Positions 8,486 to 16,729 of a stretch of 64,000 nt of DNA are shown piece after piece. The DNA comes from Caldilineaceae bacterium (lineage in GTDB: Bacteria > Chloroflexota > Anaerolineae > Caldilineales > Caldilineaceae). The stretch covers positions 1 through 64,000 of the forward strand of contig JAJDXQ010000038.1 of assembly GCA_022823185.1 (NCBI GenBank). Reading direction: 5' to 3'. Position 1 is the stretch's first letter, and the number at the start of each line of letters is the position of its first letter. The notes beneath the pieces are model-generated. The model saw only the letters and a program-made list of their open reading frames with translations, was not told the DNA's origin and searched no databases. A program made the position numbers and the translations under genes.

Positions 8486-9706
8486 TCAGACCTGTGGAGC
8501 AAGGTGGTCGATTGCGGTAAGGAACTGGTCAATTTCCTCTGACGTGTTGAACGCGGCGGCGCCGATGCGGACGCCGCAGATTTCCGGCCGGTATTTTACA
8601 ACAATACGATAATCGTCCAGCAGTCGTTCGACAAGCTGAAGGCAGCGTTCGGGCGTCCCTTCGTGCAGTTGTACTGTTGTGACGCTTGATGATAACTCCC
8701 ACGCGTCAGAGCTGGCAACGCGAATTCCAGGTACATTGCGCAGGCCGGCGCGCAGCTGCGCGGTCAACGAACGACAGCGCTCCTCGATCGTGTCAAGTCC
8801 GATACGCTGCATCGTCCTGACACTCTCGCCGGCGCCGATGCGCAGGGAATAGTTGGCGGTCCCCAACTCGTTAAGGGCCCCGGCCGGCATCCGGCTGCCG
8901 TCAGGGAGGCCGTCGCCATCTGGGGGGAGAGGGAGGAGATACGGGTTGTATCTCCGCCTGCCCTCTTCGGAAATCACCAGAAAGCCGATCCCGGGCGGGC
9001 CCATCAGCCACTTGTGGACCGATCCGCTCAAAAATTCGGCGCCAATCGCCTGCGCGTTGACATCAAACATGCCAAGCGATTGTGCGGCGTCAACGAGGGT
9101 CTTGACACCCCGGTTACGGGCGAGGCCCACCGCTTCGGCAACAGGCAGTCGTCGCCCGTCAATGTTGGAGACGTGGCTGATGACGAGAAGGCGGTGCGCC
9201 GGTGTGAGCATCTGGTCCAATTGCTCGAGAAAGTAGCCCGGTCCTTCGTAAATCCATGCACCGGGTTGGGCTGTCGGAATGGTGGTCACCTCCACACCGC
9301 GACTCTGGGACAGGCCGCGCGCCGCACTGTGCGTACTGAGATGTTCGGCGTCCGTCACGGCCAGCCTCTCGCCCGCCTGCCAGTCGAGGCTCATGATGGC
9401 CAGACGCGAAGCGGTCGTTGTATTGTTGACCCATGCGACATCCGCGGGAGGGACGCCCAAAAGCGCCGCGACGCGGTGGCGGGCGTTCTCAGCGCGCTCA
9501 TAAAAGCGTGCGCCCGGCTCTTTTCCGCGAATCGCGATGATTTCGTCGTTTTCTTCTCGCAGTGAGTCCGCCACAGTGCGCTGAACCGACCGCAAGACCG
9601 GCCCGAAAGTGCAACTGTTCAGATAAATGTAGTCGCTCGCGAGCGGAATATCGGCGCGCAGTTGGCCGAGCGTGGAGATCTCCGTCTCATCACGGTTGTT
9701 GTCCAC
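8486..9706 (-). CDS. Class V aminotransferase-fold PLP enzyme
   Basis: This 406-residue protein is a fold-type I PLP enzyme of the class V family (cysteine desulfurase, isopenicillin-N epimerase and serine-glyoxylate aminotransferase relatives). The PLP-lysine is K232 in SGSVHKWLMGPPG, and the pyridine-nitrogen aspartate is D206 in TLVDAAQSLG. A cofactor-phosphate segment (NNTTTASRLA) lies near residue 95. The start is a GTG at 9706 because an in-frame stop follows closely upstream. It sits between the permease genes and the toroid protein. The reaction could be transamination, desulfuration or racemisation; motifs alone do not separate them. Confidence 0.9.
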   Translation of the reverse strand: MDNNRDETEISTLGQLRADIPLASDYIYLNSCTFGPVLRSVQRTVADSLREENDEIIAIRGKEPGARFYERAENARHRVAALLGVPPADVAWVNNTTTASRLAIMSLDWQAGERLAVTDAEHLSTHSAARGLSQSRGVEVTTIPTAQPGAWIYEGPGYFLEQLDQMLTPAHRLLVISHVSNIDGRRLPVAEAVGLARNRGVKTLVDAAQSLGMFDVNAQAIGAEFLSGSVHKWLMGPPGIGFLVISEEGRRRYNPYLLPLPPDGDGLPDGSRMPAGALNELGTANYSLRIGAGESVRTMQRIGLDTIEERCRSLTAQLRAGLRNVPGIRVASSDAWELSSSVTTVQLHEGTPERCLQLVERLLDDYRIVVKYRPEICGVRIGAAAFNTSEEIDQFLTAIDHLAPQV

Positions 9707-9790
9707 TAAATCACCCGCACGTTGAAGAGTTTATTGGTTGAACTGTGGAAAGACGAGAGAATCCGGGGCGAAAAGGTGGTCTCGGAACCC

Positions 9791-10735
9791 TTATTTGGTT
9801 GGGTCCAGAGCATCCTGAAGCCCATCTCCCATCAGGGTAAAAGCATACATGGCCAGAGCGATCATCAACCCGGGGAAAAAAGCCAGATACCAGTGCGATT
9901 GGATCGCGCTGAGATAGTCATTGAGCATACGCCCCCAGCTGGGAAGCGGAGGGTTTATGCCAATCCCCAGAAAGCTCAACCCGGATTCGCCCAGAATCGC
10001 GCCGGGGATGCCCAATGTCACGCTGACAATGATGGGGGACAGAGTGTTCGGCAGCAAATGTCGGATGATGATGCGATAGTTGGGCACCCCAATACAGGTC
10101 GCGGCCAGAACATAGTCCTGTTCGCGCAAGGAGAGGAATTGGCCCCGCACCAGGCGCGCTATACCCATCCAGCCTGTGACTGCGAAGACGAAAAGAACGT
10201 TGCGAAAGCCCGGCCCTAAAACGCTGATGATCAAGATGCCCAGCAACAAATTGGGAACGGAGTTGATGATTTCAATAATACGAATGAGAACAAAGTCGAC
10301 CGCGCCGCCGTACCAGGCCGCCGCCGCCCCGTAGGGGAGGCCGATGGCAAGGGCGATGAAGTTGCTGATAAAGCCAATTGCCAGCGAAATGCGAGCGCCG
10401 TAGATGACGCGCGTAAGAATGTCGCGACCGAAGGGGTCCGTACCCATCGGATGTTCAAGCGAGGGGAAGAGCCACGTCTTGTCGTACTGCTGGTAGTCAT
10501 AGCCCTCCGGCGCCAGCACGTTGGCGAACAGGGCCAGGAAGACGAGAAGCAGGACAAAAGCCAGAGAAATCATGGCCAGCAGATTGCGTGAGAATCGCCT
10601 GGCCGCGTCCCCCCACAGATTTCGAGGCCGCGAGTTCAGGTCGAGGGCCATAGCAGCAGCCTGCGCGGCGGCGCTGTGGCGGTTACCATTCTGCTTCGCC
10701 GGAGAGGTGGAAATAGTAGATCTCCTTCGCGCCAA
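9791..10735 (-). CDS. Oligopeptide-type ABC permease (OppC/DppC-like)
   Basis: This 314-residue inner-membrane protein has about six hydrophobic segments, the DPFGRDILTRVIYGAR motif of the OppC/DppC family, and the EAA loop (DYVLAATCIGVPNYRIIIRHLLP) that contacts the ATPase. It forms the pore with the permease encoded upstream. The start is uncertain. The annotated TTG at 10735 has no ribosome-binding site. The first ATG (10651) has only a weak one. A perfect GAAGGAG lies seven bases before an in-frame ATT codon at 10714. No ATPase genes lie in this operon; the nearest are at 20824-22884. Confidence 0.9.
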   Translation of the reverse strand: MARRRSTISTSPAKQNGNRHSAAAQAAAMALDLNSRPRNLWGDAARRFSRNLLAMISLAFVLLLVFLALFANVLAPEGYDYQQYDKTWLFPSLEHPMGTDPFGRDILTRVIYGARISLAIGFISNFIALAIGLPYGAAAAWYGGAVDFVLIRIIEIINSVPNLLLGILIISVLGPGFRNVLFVFAVTGWMGIARLVRGQFLSLREQDYVLAATCIGVPNYRIIIRHLLPNTLSPIIVSVTLGIPGAILGESGLSFLGIGINPPLPSWGRMLNDYLSAIQSHWYLAFFPGLMIALAMYAFTLMGDGLQDALDPTK

Positions 10736-10754
10736 TTGCGAGCGCAGCCGCGTT

Positions 10755-11696
10755 TTACATTCCGCCGCCGACGCGTATGCGCGGATCGACCACGCCGTAG
10801 AGCAGGTCGGTCACGAGGTAGGCGATGGCGATGGCCAAGGTCCACAGCAGGATCAGCGCCATGATCACCGGGTAATCCCGATTGTAGAGTGCCAGGGTGA
10901 TTTGGCCGCCGATGCCTGGTATGCGGAAAATGGCTTCAATGAAGAACGAACCCAGCAACAGGTTGACAATCATCGGCCCCAGTAGTGTGATCAGCGGCAG
11001 CGACGCCGCGCGGAAAGCATGGCGCATCACCACCGCCCGTTCCCGCAGCCCCTTGGCCCTAGCAGTGCGCACATACTCCGCCTGCATCGCGTCCACCATG
11101 CTGGAACGTGTGAAGCGGGCCATGCCGCCAATCTGGCTGAGCGCATAGACGAATGTGGGCAGGATCCACTGGTTGGGTTCCCCCCAGCCGCCGGAAGGCA
11201 GCCATCGCAAAACCACCGCGAAAATGATGATGCTCATAATGGCGACAACGAAGACCGGGGTGACAAAGGTTGTGATTACGACGACGTTGGTGAGATAGTC
11301 CAACCAGGTATTGGGACGCAGCGCGGCCAGAATGCCCAGACCAATGCCGATCGGTATTCCAATCGCCATCGCCGACAGTCCCAGTTGCGCCGTTGCGGGC
11401 CAGGACCGGCTGATGAAATCCGTGACCGGCTCCCCATAGCGGAAGGAGATGCCAAAGTCGCCGCGCAGCGCGGCCCACATGTAGCGGAAATACTGCACAT
11501 ACAGCGGTTTGTCAAGGCCGTATTTGGCCATCAACTTCTCGCGGATGTGTTCAGGGATCTCTCTGAACTCGGATGTCGTCGGCATGGCGTCGAACGGGCC
11601 GCCCGGAATAGAGTGGATCATGAGAAAGATCATGATCGATACGATAAACAGGACGCCAATGATGCCAGCGAAGCGTCCCAGCACATAGCGCGCCAT
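10755..11696 (-). CDS. Oligopeptide-type ABC permease (OppB/DppB-like)
   Basis: The 313-residue membrane protein matches the OppB/DppB family. It has one N-terminal transmembrane helix (GIIGVLFIVSIMIFLMIHSIP), a periplasmic section and then the permease core with the EAA loop EYVRTARAKGLRERAVVMRHAF. The GRFAGIIGVLF start and the IPGIGGQITLALYNRDYPVI end are typical. A GGAGG ribosome-binding site stands about six bases before the ATG. It pairs with the OppC-like protein 19 bases downstream. The binding-protein gene lies upstream, separated by a long inverted repeat (11789-11827). Peptides are the classical substrate, but many members carry oligosaccharides or glycosides. Confidence 0.93.
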   Translation of the reverse strand: MARYVLGRFAGIIGVLFIVSIMIFLMIHSIPGGPFDAMPTTSEFREIPEHIREKLMAKYGLDKPLYVQYFRYMWAALRGDFGISFRYGEPVTDFISRSWPATAQLGLSAMAIGIPIGIGLGILAALRPNTWLDYLTNVVVITTFVTPVFVVAIMSIIIFAVVLRWLPSGGWGEPNQWILPTFVYALSQIGGMARFTRSSMVDAMQAEYVRTARAKGLRERAVVMRHAFRAASLPLITLLGPMIVNLLLGSFFIEAIFRIPGIGGQITLALYNRDYPVIMALILLWTLAIAIAYLVTDLLYGVVDPRIRVGGGM

Positions 11697-11788
11697 CCGG
11701 GCCTCCGGCTACTGAGAGGAGAGATAAAGGCAGCTGGTCATGCAAAGCTCACGGATTCGTCTTGACGGTAAACTAAAGAAGTCAGAAT

Positions 11789-11827
11789 TGGAGGAGTGAG
11801 AACGGAATTACCCCTCTCACCCCTCCA
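11789..11827 (-). promoter_or_regulatory. Intercistronic hairpin between binding protein and permease
   Basis: The arms 11789-11801 and 11815-11827 form a 13-base-pair stem with one mismatch and a 13-base loop. It lies just 3' of the binding-protein stop codon and is not followed by a run of U, so it is not a standard terminator. Such hairpins often protect the upstream message or partly attenuate read-through, which would give more binding protein than permease. The segment CTCACCCCTCCAG in one arm recurs at 63088-63100. Confidence 0.65.
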
Positions 11828-11837
11828 GCATGAATTA

Positions 11838-13523
11838 CTACTCTGTAATATAGGCGCTATCCAGGAGCATCATGTTGTAGACGCCAAGTGTGCCGTCGTC
11901 GGTGAGGGTCAGACCGGACACGTAATCCTTGTACAGAACAGCCTGTACCGGGTTCATGACGAAGACGCCGATCGCGTCACGCGCCAGGATTTTGAGGGCA
12001 TCGTGGTAGAGGTCGCAGCGTTCGGTTGACATAGCCATTGGGCGGGCCGTGTCGATCAAGTTGCGGTACTCCTCGTCGGTCCAGCCGGTGAAGTAGGAGG
12101 CTGCCGGGTCGTCCCACCAGTCTACGAAGTTGCTCGGGTCGATGAAGTCAGCGCCCCAGCGATTGAGGGCGACTTTCAGCTCGCCGTTGCGCATCTGGTC
12201 GACATAGTAGGCGCGCTCGACGTTCTGCGGCGTGAGTGTAACGCCAAGATTGTCGGCCAGCATTCGCTGAATCGCCTCGGCTTCGCGGATGAACTCGCCC
12301 TCTTTGGTGTAGATCGTCAATTCGGGGAAGCCCTCGCCGCCGGGGTAGCCGGCCTGCGCCATCAGATCTGCAGCCAGTTCAGGATCGTAGTTCTGGAACG
12401 CAATCAGTTCGGGATCGTCGTTGCGCTCGCACGGGAAGTCCTTGGGCAGGAAGCCGTGCGCCGGGATGCAGGTTCCGCGCATTACGTTGTCACACAGGGA
12501 TGTGCGGTCTACTGCGTGCGCGAAAGCCTGGCGCACAAGGATGTTGTCAAAGGGCGGTGTGCGCTGGTTCATGTAGATATAGACACCGCGATTCATCACA
12601 CTGATGTAGGCCTCTTGGCTCAGTTGCGGATCCGCAAGCACCTGCACCAGGTCATCGCCTGTCACACCGACGCCGCCATCGATATCGCCGGCCTGATACA
12701 TCTGCAGCAGCGGCGCGCCGACCTCGGGGATGATCACCTGAACCCGTTGTTCAAATGTCGCCGGGTAGGGTCCCGTGTAGTGCGGATTGGGCGTGAAAAT
12801 CACGTTTTTGCCGCGGTTCCACTCGGCAATGCGGTAGGGACCGTTGCTGGGCGCTGTCGCTGGATCGTTGGCCCAGTCGTCACCGTGCTCTTCCACCATA
12901 TGGCGGGGAACCGGCGCCGCGTGCCAGTTGATCTTGAACATATAGTAGGGGATCGGCACCTTGGTGGTCAGCGAGAAGGTGTAGTCGTCGATCAGCTCGA
13001 CACCCAGCTCTTCGACGTCGACCTCGCCTTTGTTGTAGGCTTCTCCGTTCTCAAGATCGAAGAGGAACCAGGCGTATACGTTGGCCATCTCGGGATTGAG
13101 ATAGCGTCGGAAGCTGTAGACCCAGTCTTCGGCAGTAACCGGTACGCCGTCGCTCCACATAGCGTCCTGACGCAGGTGGAAGGTCCACGTCCGGCCATCA
13201 TCGGACAACTCCCAGCTGTCGGCCGCCGCCGGGTGCCATTCACCTTCGGGGCCCATCTTGGCAAGCTGTTCGATCGTCGCCTCATAGGCGAAGCCTTCGT
13301 ACTCATTGCGCATGGTGTCGAAGTGCTTGCCTTCAATGCCGGCAGAGCGGAACACTTGCTTGTCAAGAGGCGCGGCGTCGTCCGGCAAAGCAACGCCGCC
13401 AGTGCTGACGACCTCCATCATATCTCCGTCGGCCATTTCAGATGCCGGCGCGGCGGGCGCAACACAGCCCGTCACCATAATAAGAACTGCCAAAAACGCG
13501 ACAATCGGGGCGAATCTCTTCAT
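11838..13523 (-). CDS. Extracellular solute-binding lipoprotein, family 5 (peptide/glycan type)
   Basis: The 561-residue protein is the substrate-capturing subunit of the first peptide-type importer. Residues 1-20 form a lipoprotein signal ending VTGC, with C20 as the lipidated residue, followed by an Ala/Pro-rich linker. The family 5 signature is clear in WELSDDGRTWTFHLRQDAMW and the following SDGVPVTAEDWVYSFRR. The start is the ATG at 13523, which has a strong AAGGAGG ribosome-binding site. A longer open frame upstream is not translated in my view, since it lacks a signal peptide. A promoter at 13606-13634 would make this the first gene of its operon. Confidence 0.95.
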   Translation of the reverse strand: MKRFAPIVAFLAVLIMVTGCVAPAAPASEMADGDMMEVVSTGGVALPDDAAPLDKQVFRSAGIEGKHFDTMRNEYEGFAYEATIEQLAKMGPEGEWHPAAADSWELSDDGRTWTFHLRQDAMWSDGVPVTAEDWVYSFRRYLNPEMANVYAWFLFDLENGEAYNKGEVDVEELGVELIDDYTFSLTTKVPIPYYMFKINWHAAPVPRHMVEEHGDDWANDPATAPSNGPYRIAEWNRGKNVIFTPNPHYTGPYPATFEQRVQVIIPEVGAPLLQMYQAGDIDGGVGVTGDDLVQVLADPQLSQEAYISVMNRGVYIYMNQRTPPFDNILVRQAFAHAVDRTSLCDNVMRGTCIPAHGFLPKDFPCERNDDPELIAFQNYDPELAADLMAQAGYPGGEGFPELTIYTKEGEFIREAEAIQRMLADNLGVTLTPQNVERAYYVDQMRNGELKVALNRWGADFIDPSNFVDWWDDPAASYFTGWTDEEYRNLIDTARPMAMSTERCDLYHDALKILARDAIGVFVMNPVQAVLYKDYVSGLTLTDDGTLGVYNMMLLDSAYITE

Positions 13524-13605
13524 AACGTTGGTCCTCCTTGCTAGGCGGATGTAAAGAGAAGATATTTGGTTGTTGTCTGTTGGTTGGAATCGTAGAGCTG
13601 CGCAA

Positions 13606-13634
13606 AGTATACAGCCATCAATTGGGACGGGCAA
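13606..13634 (-). promoter_or_regulatory. Sigma-70-type promoter for first peptide-type ABC operon
   Basis: On the minus strand, TTGCCC (13634-13629) is followed after 17 bases by TATACT (13611-13606). The -10 box matches five of six consensus positions and the -35 box four of six. The predicted start near 13599 gives a leader of about 76 bases before the lipoprotein ATG. Confidence 0.5.
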
Positions 13635-13754
13635 GAAACTGAGGCCCTGGCGCGCAGGTTCCTTTGGCTCGGCGACTTCGCAATGGTTGACTCGAGCGGA
13701 ATCGCGGCTCAACCCGGTTTGGACAGGACAGAGGTAAGGCGTTAGGCCGACCGG

Positions 13755-14903
13755 TCAGGCCATAGCCCGCAGACCTGTGACCAGCCGTTCCAGATCGTCT
13801 TCGTTATTGAAAACGTGAGTGGATACGCGGATCATGGAGCCGTCCAGTTCCAACGGGGCGACCAGGACCTTTCTCTCTTTCAGGTGTTCCAGGATTTCCG
13901 CCGAACTGTAGCCACCGAGACTGAGAGTAACGATGCCCGACGATTTCTCGTAAGGAAGAGGCGTGTGCAGAGTCAGCCCCGGCACATCCCGGAGCGAGGA
14001 CTTCATGCGGTTGGTGTAACCGGCGATATACGAGAACACATTCTCCCAACCGATTTCTGACCAATAGTCGAGCGCCTTACCAAAGCCGATCTGGTCGGCC
14101 AAATTGCGTGTGCCGAACTCGAACCGTTTGGCCTCATCCAGCAAAGTGAGGCCGCCCACGAGGTCGAAGTCCTTCTGCGAGTGGGAGCCGATCCAGCTGG
14201 GCTGGATCCAGGGAATCCGGTCGCGGCGCACGAAGAAGCCGCCGGTGCCCTGCGGGGCCATTATGTACTTGTGTCCGCTGAAGGCGTAAAAGTCGCAATC
14301 CAGGGCGCGCATGTCGACGGGGACCGCGCCGTAGGCTTGTGCGCCGTCCAGGAGGACCGGGATGTCTCTGTCGTGCGCGAGGTCGACGAGGGCCCGCGCA
14401 GGCAGCCTCTGGCCGGTGCGGCGGCAAACATGGCTTATCGAAACGACCCGCGTGCGTACATCGAGCAGGCGCTCAAACTGCTCAAGCATCTGCTCTTCAT
14501 CGTGGACGACCTCGAGAAACCGCAGTTCGATGCCGTAACGGTGGACATGGCTGTACCAGGTGATGCGATTGCCCGGATGCTCTTTGTCGCTGAGGATTAC
14601 GTTGTCACCGGCCTGCCAGTTGATGCCGTTGGCGACGATGTTGATACCGATCGTGGTGTTTTCACCGAGCACGATTTCGTCGCTGTCGGCGTTCATCGAC
14701 TGCGCGACTTTGTCGCGCGTCGCCTCGAATCCGTCCAACATTTTTTCGTGAATGCCGGGCGCGGCCCCACCGGAATTCTGGAAGTGCGCCCAGCGATTGG
14801 TTTCCTCGATCACCGGCTCCATCTTCGGCGAGAAGCCGCTGCTCTGGAAGTAGGCGTACTCTTGGGTGATGGGGGTGAGACGGCGGATGTCGGACAGTTG
14901 CAT
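13755..14903 (-). CDS. Class V aminotransferase-fold PLP enzyme
   Basis: This is a second class V PLP enzyme (382 residues from the ATG at 14903). The PLP-lysine is K212 in FSGHKYIMAPQGTGG and the ring-nitrogen aspartate is D186 in VLLDGAQAYG; an ENTTIGINIV segment near residue 81 contacts the cofactor phosphate. Two ATG codons, at 14918 and 14903, are possible starts. I prefer 14903 because a GAGAG box stands upstream at usable spacing. It is clearly related to the enzyme at 8486-9706 but divergent. It is the last gene before the promoter region of the first transporter, so it probably ends the upstream operon. The substrate is unknown. Confidence 0.9.
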   Translation of the reverse strand: MQLSDIRRLTPITQEYAYFQSSGFSPKMEPVIEETNRWAHFQNSGGAAPGIHEKMLDGFEATRDKVAQSMNADSDEIVLGENTTIGINIVANGINWQAGDNVILSDKEHPGNRITWYSHVHRYGIELRFLEVVHDEEQMLEQFERLLDVRTRVVSISHVCRRTGQRLPARALVDLAHDRDIPVLLDGAQAYGAVPVDMRALDCDFYAFSGHKYIMAPQGTGGFFVRRDRIPWIQPSWIGSHSQKDFDLVGGLTLLDEAKRFEFGTRNLADQIGFGKALDYWSEIGWENVFSYIAGYTNRMKSSLRDVPGLTLHTPLPYEKSSGIVTLSLGGYSSAEILEHLKERKVLVAPLELDGSMIRVSTHVFNNEDDLERLVTGLRAMA

Positions 14904-15036
14904 GGTCTGATCTCTCATAGTCGCCTGTGAATGCCCGCGATTCCGATCAGTCTGACGAAGTTGCAGCCAGGTCCACAAGCATCGCAGGCTCGATGGCTGT
15001 TTCGTGGCCGCATGCCAATCATCTTTGCGGCGCCAA

Positions 15037-15786
15037 TCACATTCCCGGCGCCACCTGCAACACCGTCACACCCATCTCGATGTATTTGTCCCGCTCCTCC
15101 GCGCTCGCCGCGCCCAAACTCACCTGCACAGGACTGTCCTTCATCTGCGCCAGCACATGCCCGATGCACTCGTCTACCGTCTTGAACGGACTGTGCGGCA
15201 GGCTCTCCATGCTGAACCGCAGGTCGTTCGGTCCAAACGCCAGCAGGTCGACGCCCGGCTTGGCCAGCTTGCGCGCGTTGATGACTGCCTCCACCGACTC
15301 CAACTGGATAGCGAGAAAGCCGTTGCTGTTCCACCAGTCGGCGTAGGCGAGGCGGTCGATGATAGAGGGATCGGTCGGTTCACCAAAGGCGCTCAGATTG
15401 CGGCGGTTGACTCCGCCCGAACTGCGCCGCCCCACCTGTGGATAGTAAAAATACTTGATCGCCTCGTCCACCTCCGCCGTACTCTCCACTTCCGGCACCA
15501 TAATCCCCGTCGGCCCCAAATCGAGATAACGTCCGACCAGGTAAGTATGGCGCGTATGCGGGATGCGAAACTGAACGGGTATTCCCAGCGCTTCGGCGTG
15601 TCCGCAGAAGTTTTCCAGGTCGATTTCGCAGAACGCCGTGTGCTGGCTGTCCACGTAGACGAAGCTGTAATCGCCCTGGGCCAGGAGATCTTCGAGCTGG
15701 GCGCGACTGAAGTAGACCTGGGCGCCGACGCCGAAGATCAGTTCGCCGCGGTGAATCCGCTCCTTCAGATTGGAAATGGTCGCCAT
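15037..15786 (-). CDS. HpcH/HpaI-type class II aldolase
   Basis: This 249-residue protein belongs to the HpcH/HpaI family, metal-dependent aldolases that cleave 4-hydroxy-2-keto acids to pyruvate and an aldehyde. The catalytic histidine is H49 in VYVDSQHTAF, where most relatives read D-x-E-H; here the glutamate is Q48. The metal ligands map to E163 (QLESVEAV) and D188 (FGPNDLR). GPTGIMVPEVES (91-102) is the typical phosphate/metal loop. A GGGAGGAG ribosome-binding site precedes the ATG. A paralogue lies in the divergent operon at 28561-29340. The substrate may be a keto-deoxy sugar acid, by analogy with the family. Confidence 0.92.
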   Translation of the reverse strand: MATISNLKERIHRGELIFGVGAQVYFSRAQLEDLLAQGDYSFVYVDSQHTAFCEIDLENFCGHAEALGIPVQFRIPHTRHTYLVGRYLDLGPTGIMVPEVESTAEVDEAIKYFYYPQVGRRSSGGVNRRNLSAFGEPTDPSIIDRLAYADWWNSNGFLAIQLESVEAVINARKLAKPGVDLLAFGPNDLRFSMESLPHSPFKTVDECIGHVLAQMKDSPVQVSLGAASAEERDKYIEMGVTVLQVAPGM

Positions 15787-15799
15787 GCCTGCTCCTCCC

Positions 15800-16597
15800 T
15801 CAATTTTCCCAATCCGGCACTCCTACCAGAATCGTGTTCAACTCCGAATGATTTCTGTCGGATACGTCATTGTCTTGCGCAACGGATAAACGTTCTAGCC
15901 CTACACTACCAAGAATCGACACCAAGAAAAGAAGTGCAATGCCAATAAGACATCCACTCTTTCCGCTTCGTTCTTGACTTGCTGGTTTCACTGTGTCTGT
16001 ATTGCCTGCTGGAGAGGGTCGTTCAAGATCATGGCTCCCGCTCGTCCGTTCGCTTCCAATTGTGCGCTCTTGCTGTTGCTGGCTAGGTGTCTTCCCCGGT
16101 TTGCTGGCAGGTCGGGAGGGCACTGTCACTCTTGCCCTATCCTGGTTCTCCTCTGGCTTAGGTTGGCTGTCCTCTCCCGGTTCAAGAGCCTGTGTGGGGC
16201 TTTCGCCTACGGGCAAGTCCGTCCGCACTAGGCCTTCGTCAACGGCCAAATCTGTGTCCGCAGCCGCCCTTCTCGATGGTTCAGCAGGCTTCACTTTGCG
16301 CGATTTCCTGGTGGCTTGGCCGCGGGAGCCTGGCGCTGGTGGGTTGTGGACATAGTCGGAAATGCCGCTGATGATCGGTGGCCGCCAACAATCTATGCAT
16401 ACTACCAAGCAGTCTACCTCCATTGTGTCCTCAGGTTCCACGGGGCGGCCACATTCATCGCAGCACGTCAACATCGAGATGCCGAGCAATAATTCCTTAT
16501 TCCATGCGCAAAATTCGCAGACAGCCAAGTGATCTGAACTCAGCGGCACTTCATATTGCGCTAGCGGTCGACCACAATCAACGCAGTACGCGGCCAT
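15800..16597 (-). CDS. Double zinc-ribbon protein with C-terminal membrane anchor
   Basis: The 265-residue protein (from the ATG at 16597; a GTG at 16681 could add 28 residues) belongs to no family I can name. Its N-terminal 75 residues hold two zinc-ribbon-like modules, C5xxC8...C27xxC30 and C46xxC49...C67xxC70. A long low-complexity linker follows, rich in Pro, Ser, Glu, Arg and Lys and probably disordered. It ends in a single hydrophobic helix at about 215-234 (GCLIGIALLFLVSILGSVGL) and a 31-residue tail. The zinc ribbons would therefore face the cytoplasm. It sits between a ThDP enzyme and an aldolase, an odd place for such a protein. A sensor, adaptor or scaffold role is speculation. Confidence 0.75.
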   Translation of the reverse strand: MAAYCVDCGRPLAQYEVPLSSDHLAVCEFCAWNKELLLGISMLTCCDECGRPVEPEDTMEVDCLVVCIDCWRPPIISGISDYVHNPPAPGSRGQATRKSRKVKPAEPSRRAAADTDLAVDEGLVRTDLPVGESPTQALEPGEDSQPKPEENQDRARVTVPSRPASKPGKTPSQQQQERTIGSERTSGSHDLERPSPAGNTDTVKPASQERSGKSGCLIGIALLFLVSILGSVGLERLSVAQDNDVSDRNHSELNTILVGVPDWEN

Positions 16598-16729
16598 CGC
16601 CCAAGATATCCTGTGAATAGCCTTATGGGGAACCCTGACCGGTAGGAGAGAAATGTCATTTTTCGAAATTGCGGGGCTCACGTGATTGTTGAAGAAGAGA
16701 TAAAGACATCACTTGGCTCTGGGCGACCC

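Noticed and set aside
12456..13544. Plus-strand open frame of 362 codons
   Set aside because: It is antisense to the family 5 binding-protein gene, whose signal peptide and motifs are clear.
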